Shown piece after piece: positions 27,856 to 37,093 of a stretch of DNA of 64,000 nt; position 1 is the first letter of the stretch; each line of letters begins with the position of its first letter. A program made the position numbers and the translations under genes. The notes under the pieces are model-generated. The model was not told the DNA's origin. It saw only the letters and a program-made list of their open reading frames with translations, and searched no databases. The stretch comes from an uncultured Bacteroidota bacterium (GTDB lineage Bacteria; Bacteroidota; Bacteroidia; Flavobacteriales; Flavobacteriaceae): NCBI GenBank assembly GCA_902516925.1, contig CABYAF010000001.1:124001-188000 (forward strand), in the 5' to 3' direction.

Positions 27856-29670
27856 TTAACTAATTACTTTATTCTCCTTTTTTATAGTAATTGATGAAGG
27901 GTGCAAAAGTATATCAGCTAGCCCTTTTGTTTTAGGTAACTCATATGCGTAAAAATACTCCAAAGTATCAAGCTTACTTTTATAGAAACTGGAGTCATCA
28001 GAACTACTACTCATTATTAGTGCACGTTTACTAGCAACACCAATTTCAAGCCACGACCACCCAATTAGAACAAGACTGAAAAATTCCATAAAGATTGAAG
28101 CATCTGCTAAAAATCTTTCATAATCTCCTTTAGCTGCAAATGGTATAAGATGAAATAAAATTTTTTGAGTTTGATTGAGCTGCAGACTTAATGACTCAGC
28201 CCATTGTTTAAGATCATTTTCTTGCATTGCCTCATCAATGGTTTTTTTAATTTCATCTAATAAAAGCTTAGCACCTTCCCCATTATTTAACATCATTTTC
28301 CTTCCAAGAAGATCTTGTGATTGTATTCCAGTCGTCCCCTCGTATATAGATGAGATTCTTATATCACGATAATATTGTTGTAAAATAAAATCTGAGCAAA
28401 ATCCATAACCCCCTAGTACTTGAAGTCCGTTGTTTATTGAATAGATACCAGCTTCTGAAGGATAAGTTTTAACTACCGGGATTATCATCTCAAGTAAAGT
28501 ATGATATTTATTCTTTTCTTTTTCATCAGTGCTATTGTGTTGAAGATCAAAATATTTTGCCGCTTTGAAGATAATATTCATTGAGCCTTCAACCATTGAC
28601 TTTTGGAGTAGAAGCATTCGCCTTACGTCTGGGTGTTCTATAATTAAGCTTTGTTTATTTTTTAAGTTCTTTGTCCCATCAGATGAAAGTTTACGACCCT
28701 GGGGACGTTCATTAGCATACTCTAAAGAAGCATAATATGCTGCACATGCTATTGCTGACGCACCTCGGCCTACTGCAATACGAGCACCATTCATCATAAG
28801 AAACATATAATTCAGACCATTATTTTCCTCACCGACTAAATAACCATGACAATCATCTTTATCTCCAAAACTTAAATGAGTAGTACAATACCCTTTTTGA
28901 CCCATTTTCTCAAAATCAGCAACTGTAGTGACATCATTACTAATTAACTTACCATTATCATCTAATCTATTCTTTGGAACTACAAATAATGATATACCTT
29001 TTGTTCCAGCAGGAGCTCCATCTATTCTTGCTAGTAAAAGATGAACTATATTTTCAGCATATTGATGATCTCCTCCTGATATAAATATTTTTTGTCCACT
29101 TATTTTGTAGGTTTTGTTTGCATCTGGAGTAGCCTTTGTAACTATGTCAGATAAAGAGCTTCCAGCTTGTGGTTCAGTCAAACACATTGTTCCTCCCCAT
29201 ACACCGGTAAGCATCTTGGGAGTATATTTTTCTTTGAGTTCTTTGCTTGCAAATTCTATAATTAGTTCTGCAGCACCCGAGGTAAGTCCAGAGTAACCTG
29301 GTAAATGATTATTGGCTGCATCTAATATATAGTTTGCAGCAGTATGAACAAGTAGTGGTAATTGAAGACCTCCGTCTTCATAATTAAATGGTGCAGAAAT
29401 TAATCCCATAGCACCTCCTTCTTTCATCATCTTTTCAACTTGTTGATGAACATGGATTGAACCGTCTTTATAATGAGCAGGTTTTTCATCCATTTCTTTG
29501 ATATAGGGAAATAACTCTCTATCAGCAAACTTTTTAACTGATTCAATATAAAGGTCTACAGACTCAATATTGTAATCAACAAACCTTTCTTTATCCAATA
29601 TTTTTTCTAATTCTTGTACATTATTCATAAAGAATTTAACTGTCTTAATATCAATATATTTAGATGCCAT
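27856..29670 (-). CDS. Long acyl-CoA dehydrogenase with extra C-terminal domain (DmdC/FadE-like)
   Basis: A 604-residue acyl-CoA dehydrogenase of the long subfamily that carries an additional C-terminal helical domain, which also includes 3-methylmercaptopropionyl-CoA dehydrogenase DmdC. Core motifs: MCLTEPQAGSSLSDI, GQKIFISGGDHQYAENIVHL, NGARIAVGRGASAIA and the catalytic glutamate in SSIYEGTTGIQSQDLLGRK. Substrate cannot be decided between fatty acyl-CoA and a DMSP-derived thioester. I use the ATG at 29670 (MASKYIDIKT): a promoter box lies just upstream at 29689-29696, and the 20 extra residues of the longer frame look non-coding. It is convergent with the APH-like gene. Confidence 0.9.
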   Translation of the reverse strand: MASKYIDIKTVKFFMNNVQELEKILDKERFVDYNIESVDLYIESVKKFADRELFPYIKEMDEKPAHYKDGSIHVHQQVEKMMKEGGAMGLISAPFNYEDGGLQLPLLVHTAANYILDAANNHLPGYSGLTSGAAELIIEFASKELKEKYTPKMLTGVWGGTMCLTEPQAGSSLSDIVTKATPDANKTYKISGQKIFISGGDHQYAENIVHLLLARIDGAPAGTKGISLFVVPKNRLDDNGKLISNDVTTVADFEKMGQKGYCTTHLSFGDKDDCHGYLVGEENNGLNYMFLMMNGARIAVGRGASAIACAAYYASLEYANERPQGRKLSSDGTKNLKNKQSLIIEHPDVRRMLLLQKSMVEGSMNIIFKAAKYFDLQHNSTDEKEKNKYHTLLEMIIPVVKTYPSEAGIYSINNGLQVLGGYGFCSDFILQQYYRDIRISSIYEGTTGIQSQDLLGRKMMLNNGEGAKLLLDEIKKTIDEAMQENDLKQWAESLSLQLNQTQKILFHLIPFAAKGDYERFLADASIFMEFFSLVLIGWSWLEIGVASKRALIMSSSSDDSSFYKSKLDTLEYFYAYELPKTKGLADILLHPSSITIKKENKVIS

Positions 29671-29688
29671 AATTAAGTAAACTTTGAG

Positions 29689-29696
29689 CAAATATA
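29689..29696 (-). promoter_or_regulatory. -7 box for the long acyl-CoA dehydrogenase
   Basis: TATATTTG on the minus strand, 18 bp upstream of the chosen ATG at 29670. It decides against the longer possible start at 29730. No -33 TTG seen at normal spacing. Confidence 0.45.
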
Positions 29697-29802
29697 TTCT
29701 ATTTAAATCTAAAATTCTTTCTCTACACAACGATTATGATTTTATCTTAATAAATTATCAAAATTGAAGGGCTATTAACTTTTAAATTTTAATCCAAGAA
29801 CA

Positions 29803-29810
29803 TATATTTG
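29803..29810 (+). promoter_or_regulatory. -7 box for atpDC
   Basis: TATATTTG matches TAnnTTTG and lies 25 bp before the atpD start. The upstream element is not obvious. Confidence 0.5.
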
Positions 29811-29826
29811 CACTTTAATTTCATAA

Positions 29827-31350
<1,524 letters not shown>

Positions 31351-31352
31351 TA

Positions 31353-31628
31353 ATGTATCTAGAAATAATTTCACCAGAGAAAACTTTATTCAAAGGAGAC
31401 GTAGAATCAATTTTTTTTCCTGGTACTTATGGAGATTTTCAAGTTTTGAATAACCATGCACCGATTGTATCAACTCTCACTAAAGGTAAAGTTAAAATTC
31501 AAGGTAAAATTTCTATTAAAGAGGAGGTGAAAGATAAGTTTGAATTTACTGATAGGGAAATAATACTTGATATTGAGTCTGGTACTGTCGAAATGAATAA
31601 TAATCAAGTTACTTTGTTGGTCGATTAA
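31353..31628 (+). CDS. atpC: F1-ATP synthase subunit epsilon (short form)
   Basis: The epsilon subunit of the central stalk. Only the N-terminal beta-sandwich domain is present (MYLEIISPEKTLFKGDVESI, GDFQVLNNHAPIVSTL). The inhibitory C-terminal helical hairpin of E. coli epsilon is absent, giving 91 aa. This short form is normal in Bacteroidota, and it means the helix-based ATPase inhibition seen in E. coli is not available. It begins 2 bp after atpD and its end overlaps the convergent recX by 20 bp. Confidence 0.96.
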   Translation: MYLEIISPEKTLFKGDVESIFFPGTYGDFQVLNNHAPIVSTLTKGKVKIQGKISIKEEVKDKFEFTDREIILDIESGTVEMNNNQVTLLVD

Positions 31629-32058
31629 GACATTTTATAATTAAATCTGTCTCCCATCCCTTTTGAGTAAGGCGCCGGATTACCTTATTTCTTATTTCAG
31701 ATGAAGATCCACTAATCTGTTGAATTTGCTTATCGCAAATTTTATTTAATTTTTTTTCATATTCCTTATCATCTATTTGTTTTAAAGCATTGTTAATATT
31801 CCATTCAGAAATATTTCTCACCTTTAGTTCTCTTATAATTTTGATGCGCCCCCAATTGTTATAATTATATTTGCCTCTAATGAATGCCTCTGAATATCTT
31901 GTTTCTGATAAATAATTTTCATCAATTAGGTAACAGATATATTCATCTACTTCGTCACCAAAAACTCCAAGTTTGTTAAGCTTATTACTAACGTCGTAGT
32001 GACATCTTTCTTGATATGCGCAATAAAATTCGATTTTCTTTTTTATCGAAGATTCCAT
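31609..32058 (-). CDS. recX: Regulatory protein RecX
   Basis: RecX modulates RecA filament activity. The 149-residue protein has three tandem three-helix RecX repeats: YCAYQERCHYDVSNKLNKLG, then YLSETRYSEAFIRGKYN with WGRIKIIRELKVR, then IRNKVIRRLTQKGWETDLI. The length fits. It is convergent with and overlaps atpC, and follows the rng terminator, so it probably has its own promoter. Confidence 0.93.
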   Translation of the reverse strand: MESSIKKKIEFYCAYQERCHYDVSNKLNKLGVFGDEVDEYICYLIDENYLSETRYSEAFIRGKYNYNNWGRIKIIRELKVRNISEWNINNALKQIDDKEYEKKLNKICDKQIQQISGSSSEIRNKVIRRLTQKGWETDLIIKCLNRPTK

Positions 32059-32066
32059 ATTATAAT

Positions 32067-32101
32067 ATAAAAAAAACCGTTTAGAACTTCTAAACGGTTT
32101 T
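32067..32101 (-). terminator. Rho-independent terminator of rng
   Basis: A 13-bp stem (32073-32085 with 32089-32101, core CCGTTTAGA/TCTAAACGG) closes a three-base loop. On the minus strand it is followed by a T-tract from the A-run at 32069-32076. It lies 10 bp after the rng stop and just before the recX start. Confidence 0.88.
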
Positions 32102-32110
32102 CTGATAATT

Positions 32111-33661
32111 TTATTTCAAAATTTTTGATCTATTATTTGTTAAATTATATTCAAGATATAAGTATGAGTCTCTTGGAATAACTTTAATTATTCTCTTGTA
32201 CTGAAAGCTCCACTTATTTTTAAATGAAAATAGACCTTTATTTATATACGCTGCTACAAATGGATGAACATGAATGCATATTGCTCCTTTTTTGTAACGC
32301 GAATTCTTAACAATTCTGTTAAGTTCTGTGTTAATTTTGTCAACTAGTAAAATAGGTGCTTCCACTTCTAATCCCTTATTTGGATTAGCTTCTTTTGTTT
32401 TGATATTCATTTCAGGCCTTACCCTTTGCCTTGTAATCTGAATTAATCCAAACTTACTTGGTGGAAGAATCTTATGTTTTGTTCTGTCTTTTGCCATTTC
32501 TGCACAAAAGTGATCAAACAACTTTTTTCTGTTTTCTCGTTTAGTTAAATCTATAAAATCTACAACTATAATTCCTCCCATATCTCTAAGTCTTAACTGT
32601 CTTGCAATTTCAGCAGACGCAATTAAGTTAACTTCCATGGCAGTCTCTTCTTGTGTTTTTGATTTATTAGATCTGTTTCCACTATTTACATCAATAACAT
32701 GAAGAGCTTCTGTATGTTCTATTATTAGATATGCTCCTTTTTGCATGGAGACGGTTCTTCCAAATGAAGATTTTATCTGTCTCTCAATTCCATATTTTTC
32801 AAAAATAGGAGTTACTCCTTTATAGAGTTTAACAATTGATGATTTTCCCGGAGCAATTAGCTTAATATATTCTTTAATTTCACTGTGTAAATTGGGGTCA
32901 TCTAAATATATGTTGGAGAATGAATCATCAAATACATCTCTTAATTTTGATGTTGTTCTATTTATTTCTCCTAAGATTTTTGATGGATATGAATTGGACT
33001 TACTAAAATTTATACATAGTCTTTTCCATCTCAAAATTAAATCTTTTAGATCTCCCTCGAGCTCACTTACGGATTTATTCTTTGCTACTGTTCGAATTAT
33101 TACACCAAAACCTTTTGGCTTAATATTCTTAACTAAGGTTTTTAGCCTTTTCTTTTCATCTTGACTTTTAATTTTTTGTGAAATTGAGATTCTCTCGGAA
33201 AAGGGAATCAAAACCATATATCTACCTGCTAATGAAATTTCAGAGCTTAATCTTGGCCCTTTGGTTGATATAGGTTCTTTGATAATTTGTACTAAAGTTG
33301 TCTGTTTAGCTTTTAGACAATCTTTAATAAGACCATTTTTTGGAATATCCTTTTCAAAACCAAATTTACTAAATGAAAAAGATTTTACTTTTTTAGAGTC
33401 AATTTGATCCACAAACTTGGATAATGATAATAATTTAGGTCCTAAGTCATGATAGTGTAAAAAACCGTCCTTTTCATGTCCTACATCTACAAATGCAGCG
33501 TTTAGTCCAGGTATGGTTTTTCGTATTTTTGCAACAAAAATATCACCTACAGAAAATTTGTTTTTACCTACTTCTTTGTCCAGCTCAACAAGTCTACCCT
33601 CGTTAAGCATTGCAAAATCAACAGCATTTGAATTTGACCTTATAATCAATTCTTTTTTCAC
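32111..33661 (-). CDS. rng: Ribonuclease G (Rne/Rng family)
   Basis: An endoribonuclease of the RNase E/G family involved in rRNA processing and mRNA turnover. The S1-like RNA-binding domain is near the N-terminus (VAKIRKTIPGLNAAFVDVG, about residues 42-75). The catalytic metal-binding aspartates sit in HVIDVNSGNRS and GGIIVVDFIDLTKRENR. IQITRQRVRPEMN is also conserved. At 516 aa it lacks the long RNase E scaffold tail. The 119-bp leader contains two hairpins. Neighbours (COX24-like peptide, HU, mutY) match the common flavobacterial order. Confidence 0.95.
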   Translation of the reverse strand: MKKELIIRSNSNAVDFAMLNEGRLVELDKEVGKNKFSVGDIFVAKIRKTIPGLNAAFVDVGHEKDGFLHYHDLGPKLLSLSKFVDQIDSKKVKSFSFSKFGFEKDIPKNGLIKDCLKAKQTTLVQIIKEPISTKGPRLSSEISLAGRYMVLIPFSERISISQKIKSQDEKKRLKTLVKNIKPKGFGVIIRTVAKNKSVSELEGDLKDLILRWKRLCINFSKSNSYPSKILGEINRTTSKLRDVFDDSFSNIYLDDPNLHSEIKEYIKLIAPGKSSIVKLYKGVTPIFEKYGIERQIKSSFGRTVSMQKGAYLIIEHTEALHVIDVNSGNRSNKSKTQEETAMEVNLIASAEIARQLRLRDMGGIIVVDFIDLTKRENRKKLFDHFCAEMAKDRTKHKILPPSKFGLIQITRQRVRPEMNIKTKEANPNKGLEVEAPILLVDKINTELNRIVKNSRYKKGAICIHVHPFVAAYINKGLFSFKNKWSFQYKRIIKVIPRDSYLYLEYNLTNNRSKILK

Positions 33662-33675
33662 TGTTATAAGTATTA

Positions 33676-33737
33676 TTTCTACTTTATAGTAGAAAGGTTA
33701 AACATTTTTTCAATAATTATATAACTTTCGTTATATG
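33676..33737 (-). promoter_or_regulatory. Two hairpins in the rng leader
   Basis: Stem 1 pairs 33676-33683 with 33688-33695 (8 bp, four-base loop), 14 bp before the rng start. Stem 2 pairs 33719-33725 with 33730-33736 (7 bp, four-base loop). They could be a structured 5' leader. Stem 2 might alternatively be a weak terminator for the peptide gene upstream, though no good T-tract follows. Confidence 0.35.
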
Positions 33738-33780
33738 TTATTTCAAAGAACTTGGGATGTTTAAAGTGTAATCCCTAACA

Positions 33781-33870
33781 CTATTTCTTTTTATGACGAT
33801 TTGCTCTCGCTCTTTTTTTTCTCTTGTGAGTAGCAACCTTATGTCTTTTTCTTTTTTTACCGCTAGGCAT
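33781..33870 (-). CDS. 29-aa basic AURKAIP1/COX24 (DUF1713)-like ribosome-associated peptide
   Basis: A very short, extremely basic peptide: MPSGKKRKRHKVATHKRKK then RARANRHKKK. This wording is nearly invariant across Bacteroidota and matches the AURKAIP1/COX24 (DUF1713) motif, which in mitochondria is the small-subunit ribosomal protein mS38. Ribosome association is therefore likely but inferred. It starts at ATG 33870 and ends at TAG 33783-33781, 15 bp downstream of the HU-like gene and 119 bp upstream of rng. It is below usual gene-length cut-offs. Confidence 0.88.
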   Translation of the reverse strand: MPSGKKRKRHKVATHKRKKRARANRHKKK

Positions 33871-33885
33871 ATATTTAATTTAAAA

Positions 33886-34176
33886 TTAGCTAACTGGGAC
33901 GCTCTGTTTTACAGATTTGACAAAAGTTTTTGAAGGTTTAAATGCTGGAATATTATGAGCTGGAATAATTACAGCAGTATTTTGTGAAATATTTCTGCCT
34001 GTTTTCTCTGCCCTTTTTTTAATTATAAAACTTCCAAAACCTCTTAGGTAAACATTATTGTTATTTTGGAGAGAATTTTTAATTTCATCCATAAACTTTT
34101 CAGCGATCATCTGTACATCAGTTTTATCAATCCCTGTTTGTTCCGATATATTTTTTACAATATCTGCCTTTGTCAT
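33886..34176 (-). CDS. HU/IHF family DNA-binding protein
   Basis: A nucleoid-associated histone-like protein of 96 aa. The start MTKADIVKNISEQTGIDK, FMDEIKNSLQNNNNVYLRG and FGSFIIKKRAEKTGRN show the HU fold with its beta-arm (PAHNIPAFKPSKTF). The ATG at 34176 is preferred over one at 34221, because a promoter box covers 34219-34226 and the family begins at MTKADI. The arm sequence is of the IHF-like Bacteroidota subgroup. Confidence 0.94.
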   Translation of the reverse strand: MTKADIVKNISEQTGIDKTDVQMIAEKFMDEIKNSLQNNNNVYLRGFGSFIIKKRAEKTGRNISQNTAVIIPAHNIPAFKPSKTFVKSVKQSVPVS

Positions 34177-34218
34177 TTTTTCTGTTATATTGGTTATACA
34201 ATTAGCTTTTAAGGGTAG

Positions 34219-34226
34219 CAAATATA
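34219..34226 (-). promoter_or_regulatory. -7 box for the HU-like gene
   Basis: TATATTTG on the minus strand, 42 bp upstream of the chosen ATG at 34176. It overlaps the alternative start at 34221 and so supports the shorter protein. Confidence 0.5.
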
Positions 34227-34287
34227 TAAATTTATATTTTAAATTAGTGATTTAGTAACATATAATTAGCCACTAATAAATTGCTAT

Positions 34288-35328
34288 ATGTCTATAGAAA
34301 ATCAATTACTTAAATGGTATCTAATTAATAAAAGAGACTTACCGTGGAGACAAAATAAAGACCCATATAGTGTTTGGATTTCGGAAATAATTCTTCAGCA
34401 AACTAGAATCTCTCAAGGTACTCAGTATTACAATAACTTTATGAAAAGGTTTCCAAATATTGAGAAACTCTCTATTTCTAAAGAAAGTGAAGTTCTTAAG
34501 GTTTGGCAAGGATTGGGCTACTATAATAGGGCAATCAATCTTCATAAAACCTCAAAAGAAATTTTTAATAATCTTAAAGGAATATTTCCCTCTAGATACG
34601 AAGATCTAATAAAGTTAAAGGGAATAGGTGACTATACCGCAAGTGCAATATCCTCTATTTGTTTCGATGAATATAACCCGGTTGTTGATGGAAATGTTCT
34701 AAGATTTCTAGCAAGATACTATGGTATTAGAGATCCAATTGATTCTAAAAAAACTCAAAATAGAGTCAAAGAGATTGGAAAAAAATTAATTGATAAAACT
34801 GATAGCCCAGGAGACTTTAATCAAGCTATGATGGAATTTGGCGCATTGATATGTACTCCGTTTCCTGATTGTAATTCATGTGTTTTAAGTTCAAAATGTG
34901 AAGCACTTAACAAGAACGAGGTTGAAAAGCTTCCAGTTAAACTAAGAAAGAAAAAAATAAAAGAGAGGTTTCTACACTATATAGTTTTAATAGACACAAA
35001 AAATAATACTATTGTTGAAAAACGATTTGAAAAAGATATATGGTTTAAACTTAATCAATTTCCATTAATTGAAACTAATTTTAAAGTTGATGATATTATG
35101 CGAGTATCTAGTTTTAAAAAATTTATTAATTCACAAAAGATCACTATTAAAAGCAACAAATATTCTAGATATAATGTTAAACATATCTTATCACACCAAA
35201 TTTTACATATAACATTTCATAAATTTAAGACTGAAAAGGCGATTTCATCAGGAGTAAAATTATCCCAACTAAGCCACTATAACTTTCCTGTACCCATTAA
35301 TAATTTTATTAATAAGAAATTATTCTAG
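34288..35328 (+). CDS. mutY: A/G-specific adenine DNA glycosylase
   Basis: MutY removes adenine mispaired with 8-oxoguanine. Landmarks: RDLPWRQNKDPYSVWISEI, LQQTRISQG, the helix-hairpin-helix LKGIGDYTASAIS with the catalytic aspartate in VVDGNVLRF, and a C-terminal NUDIX-like region for 8-oxoG recognition. The [4Fe-4S] cysteines read C-x5-C-x2-C-x5-C (CTPFPDCNSC, then VLSSKC), one residue shorter in the first gap than the canonical C-x6-C-x2-C-x5-C. The length of 346 aa is normal. It heads the mutY-ssb-gldE order. Confidence 0.96.
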   Translation: MSIENQLLKWYLINKRDLPWRQNKDPYSVWISEIILQQTRISQGTQYYNNFMKRFPNIEKLSISKESEVLKVWQGLGYYNRAINLHKTSKEIFNNLKGIFPSRYEDLIKLKGIGDYTASAISSICFDEYNPVVDGNVLRFLARYYGIRDPIDSKKTQNRVKEIGKKLIDKTDSPGDFNQAMMEFGALICTPFPDCNSCVLSSKCEALNKNEVEKLPVKLRKKKIKERFLHYIVLIDTKNNTIVEKRFEKDIWFKLNQFPLIETNFKVDDIMRVSSFKKFINSQKITIKSNKYSRYNVKHILSHQILHITFHKFKTEKAISSGVKLSQLSHYNFPVPINNFINKKLF

Positions 35329-35334
35329 GTACTC

Positions 35335-35342
35335 TATTTTTG
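35335..35342 (+). promoter_or_regulatory. -7 box for ssb
   Basis: TATTTTTG, 24 bp before the ATG at 35367. It overlaps a possible TTG start at 35340 and so decides for the shorter Ssb. Confidence 0.5.
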
Positions 35343-35366
35343 TATATTAGCTATATAAACATATAT

Positions 35367-35792
35367 ATGAGTGGAACTCTGAATAAGGTTATGTTAATAG
35401 GTCATTTGGGTGATGATGTTAAGATCAAGCACTTTGATAATGGTGGATGTATTGCAAGATTTCCCATTGCAACTAACGAGACATACACTAATAAGTCAAC
35501 TAATGAAAAAGTAACAAATACAGACTGGCATAATATTGTCTTAAGAAATAAAGCAGCTGAAATCTGCGAGAAATACTTATCTAAAGGTGATAAGGTTTAT
35601 GTTGAAGGAAAACTAAGAACAAGGAAATGGCAGGGAGATGACGGTGCTGACAGATATACCACCGAGGTGAACGTTGATGAATTTACTTTTCTGTCTACAA
35701 AAAAAGAATCTTCCCCTAATGTTGAATCTAATCAATCAACAACTACAAATAATCAGACAAGTGATCAGGCTGAAGACGATTTACCATTCTAG
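35367..35792 (+). CDS. ssb: Single-stranded DNA-binding protein
   Basis: SSB coats single-stranded DNA in replication and repair. The protein is 141 aa from ATG 35367 (MSGTLNKVMLIGHLGDDVKI). The OB fold covers about residues 1-105 (GDKVYVEGKLRTRKWQGDDG). A Gln/Asn/Ser/Thr-rich linker ends in the acidic partner-binding tail AEDDLPF. The start fits the family and the promoter box at 35335-35342. Confidence 0.97.
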   Translation: MSGTLNKVMLIGHLGDDVKIKHFDNGGCIARFPIATNETYTNKSTNEKVTNTDWHNIVLRNKAAEICEKYLSKGDKVYVEGKLRTRKWQGDDGADRYTTEVNVDEFTFLSTKKESSPNVESNQSTTTNNQTSDQAEDDLPF

Positions 35793-35795
35793 AAT

Positions 35796-35803
35796 TATTT
35801 TTG
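35796..35803 (+). promoter_or_regulatory. -7 box for gldE
   Basis: TATTTTTG between ssb and gldE, 29 bp before the GTG start. It could give gldE its own transcript. Confidence 0.4.
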
Positions 35804-35832
35804 AATACCTAAAAATTAAACACTAGAATTCT

Positions 35833-37086
35833 GTGATAGTTAAATATCTTCTAATCTTTTTATTCCTAATTTTATCAGCTCTAACTTCTGGTTCTGAGGT
35901 AGCTTTCTTTTCTTTAGATAAGTCTAATATACCTGACGAAAAGGGCAATAGGTTGATATCTAAAATACTCTCACTTTTAGATAAGCCAAAAAGATTACTT
36001 GCTACTATATTAATATCAAATAACTTCATCAATATTGCAATAGTTATATTGTTTGCTTCTATTGATAATCCTTATTTGAGTTCACTTAATAGCCCTTTAC
36101 TAGAAACTATAATTGAAGTAGGTTTAATTGGAATGTTAATTTTATTCATTGGAGATATCCTTCCTAAAATTTATGCTAATAAAAACCCATTGGTTTTTTC
36201 TAAAATAATGGTGAACCCAATATACTTCCTAGATAGATATGTGCTTTTCTTATTCAATAGACCAATGAGCAAATCTATGAGCTATCTGGAATCAAACTTA
36301 ATAAAGGACTCAAAAAAACTTTCTGTAGATAAACTTTCTAAGGCTTTTGAGCTTACTGATTCAAAAGAAACGAGTAAAGAAGAGAAAAAAATTCTTAAAG
36401 GTATTGTGAATTTTGGAAATGTTGAAACAAGGCAGATAATGTGTCCTAGAGTTGATGTTTTTGCTCTTGATGTAAATAAAAAATTTATCGAAATAGTAGA
36501 CAATCTAATTGATAAAGGATTTTCTCGAGTTCCAGTTTATAATGATAATCTTGATAAGGTTGAAGGTGTACTTTATGTTAAAGATCTATTACCACATTTA
36601 GAAAAAGATGATTTTAATTGGAAAGACTTACTTAGAAAACCACTGTTTATTCCTGAAAATAAAAAGCTTGATGACTTATTGACAGAGTTTAAAACAAAAA
36701 AAATACATATTGGAATCGTGGTTGATGAGTATGGAGGAACCTCTGGAATAATTACACTAGAAGATGTTATTGAAGAAATCTTTGGAGAAATTAGCGGAGA
36801 GTTTGATGAAGAAGATAATTTGTTTTCTAAACTGGATGATTTTACATATATTTTTGACTCAAAAATTAATCTTCAAGATTTTTATAGAGCTATTAATTTA
36901 AAAGATTCCACCTCATTTGATGATATTTCAACAGATATTGAAACTCTTGGTGGATTTTTAATTGAAAAAGTTAAAAAAATTCCTAGAGTAGGTCAGGTTA
37001 TAAATCATGAATCTCTAAAGTTTATCATAGAAATAGTTGATAAAAAAAGAATTAAGCAAGTAAAACTAATAATGCCTAAAAAATAA
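35833..37086 (+). CDS. gldE: GldE / CorC-HlyC-type membrane protein with CBS domains
   Basis: A 417-residue membrane protein with an N-terminal DUF21 region (LLIFLFLILSALTSGSEVAF and further hydrophobic helices to about residue 130), a CBS pair (MCPRVDVFALDVN; IHIGIVVDEYGGTSGIITLE) and a C-terminal CorC/HlyC domain. In flavobacteria this architecture next to mutY-ssb is GldE, associated with gliding motility. The general family includes Mg/Co efflux proteins, so an ion-transport role is equally possible. It starts at GTG; no ATG lies in frame near the first helix. The usual neighbour gldD is missing; a DMT transporter follows after 7 bp. Confidence 0.85.
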   Translation: MIVKYLLIFLFLILSALTSGSEVAFFSLDKSNIPDEKGNRLISKILSLLDKPKRLLATILISNNFINIAIVILFASIDNPYLSSLNSPLLETIIEVGLIGMLILFIGDILPKIYANKNPLVFSKIMVNPIYFLDRYVLFLFNRPMSKSMSYLESNLIKDSKKLSVDKLSKAFELTDSKETSKEEKKILKGIVNFGNVETRQIMCPRVDVFALDVNKKFIEIVDNLIDKGFSRVPVYNDNLDKVEGVLYVKDLLPHLEKDDFNWKDLLRKPLFIPENKKLDDLLTEFKTKKIHIGIVVDEYGGTSGIITLEDVIEEIFGEISGEFDEEDNLFSKLDDFTYIFDSKINLQDFYRAINLKDSTSFDDISTDIETLGGFLIEKVKKIPRVGQVINHESLKFIIEIVDKKRIKQVKLIMPKK

Positions 37087-37093
37087 ATAATCG

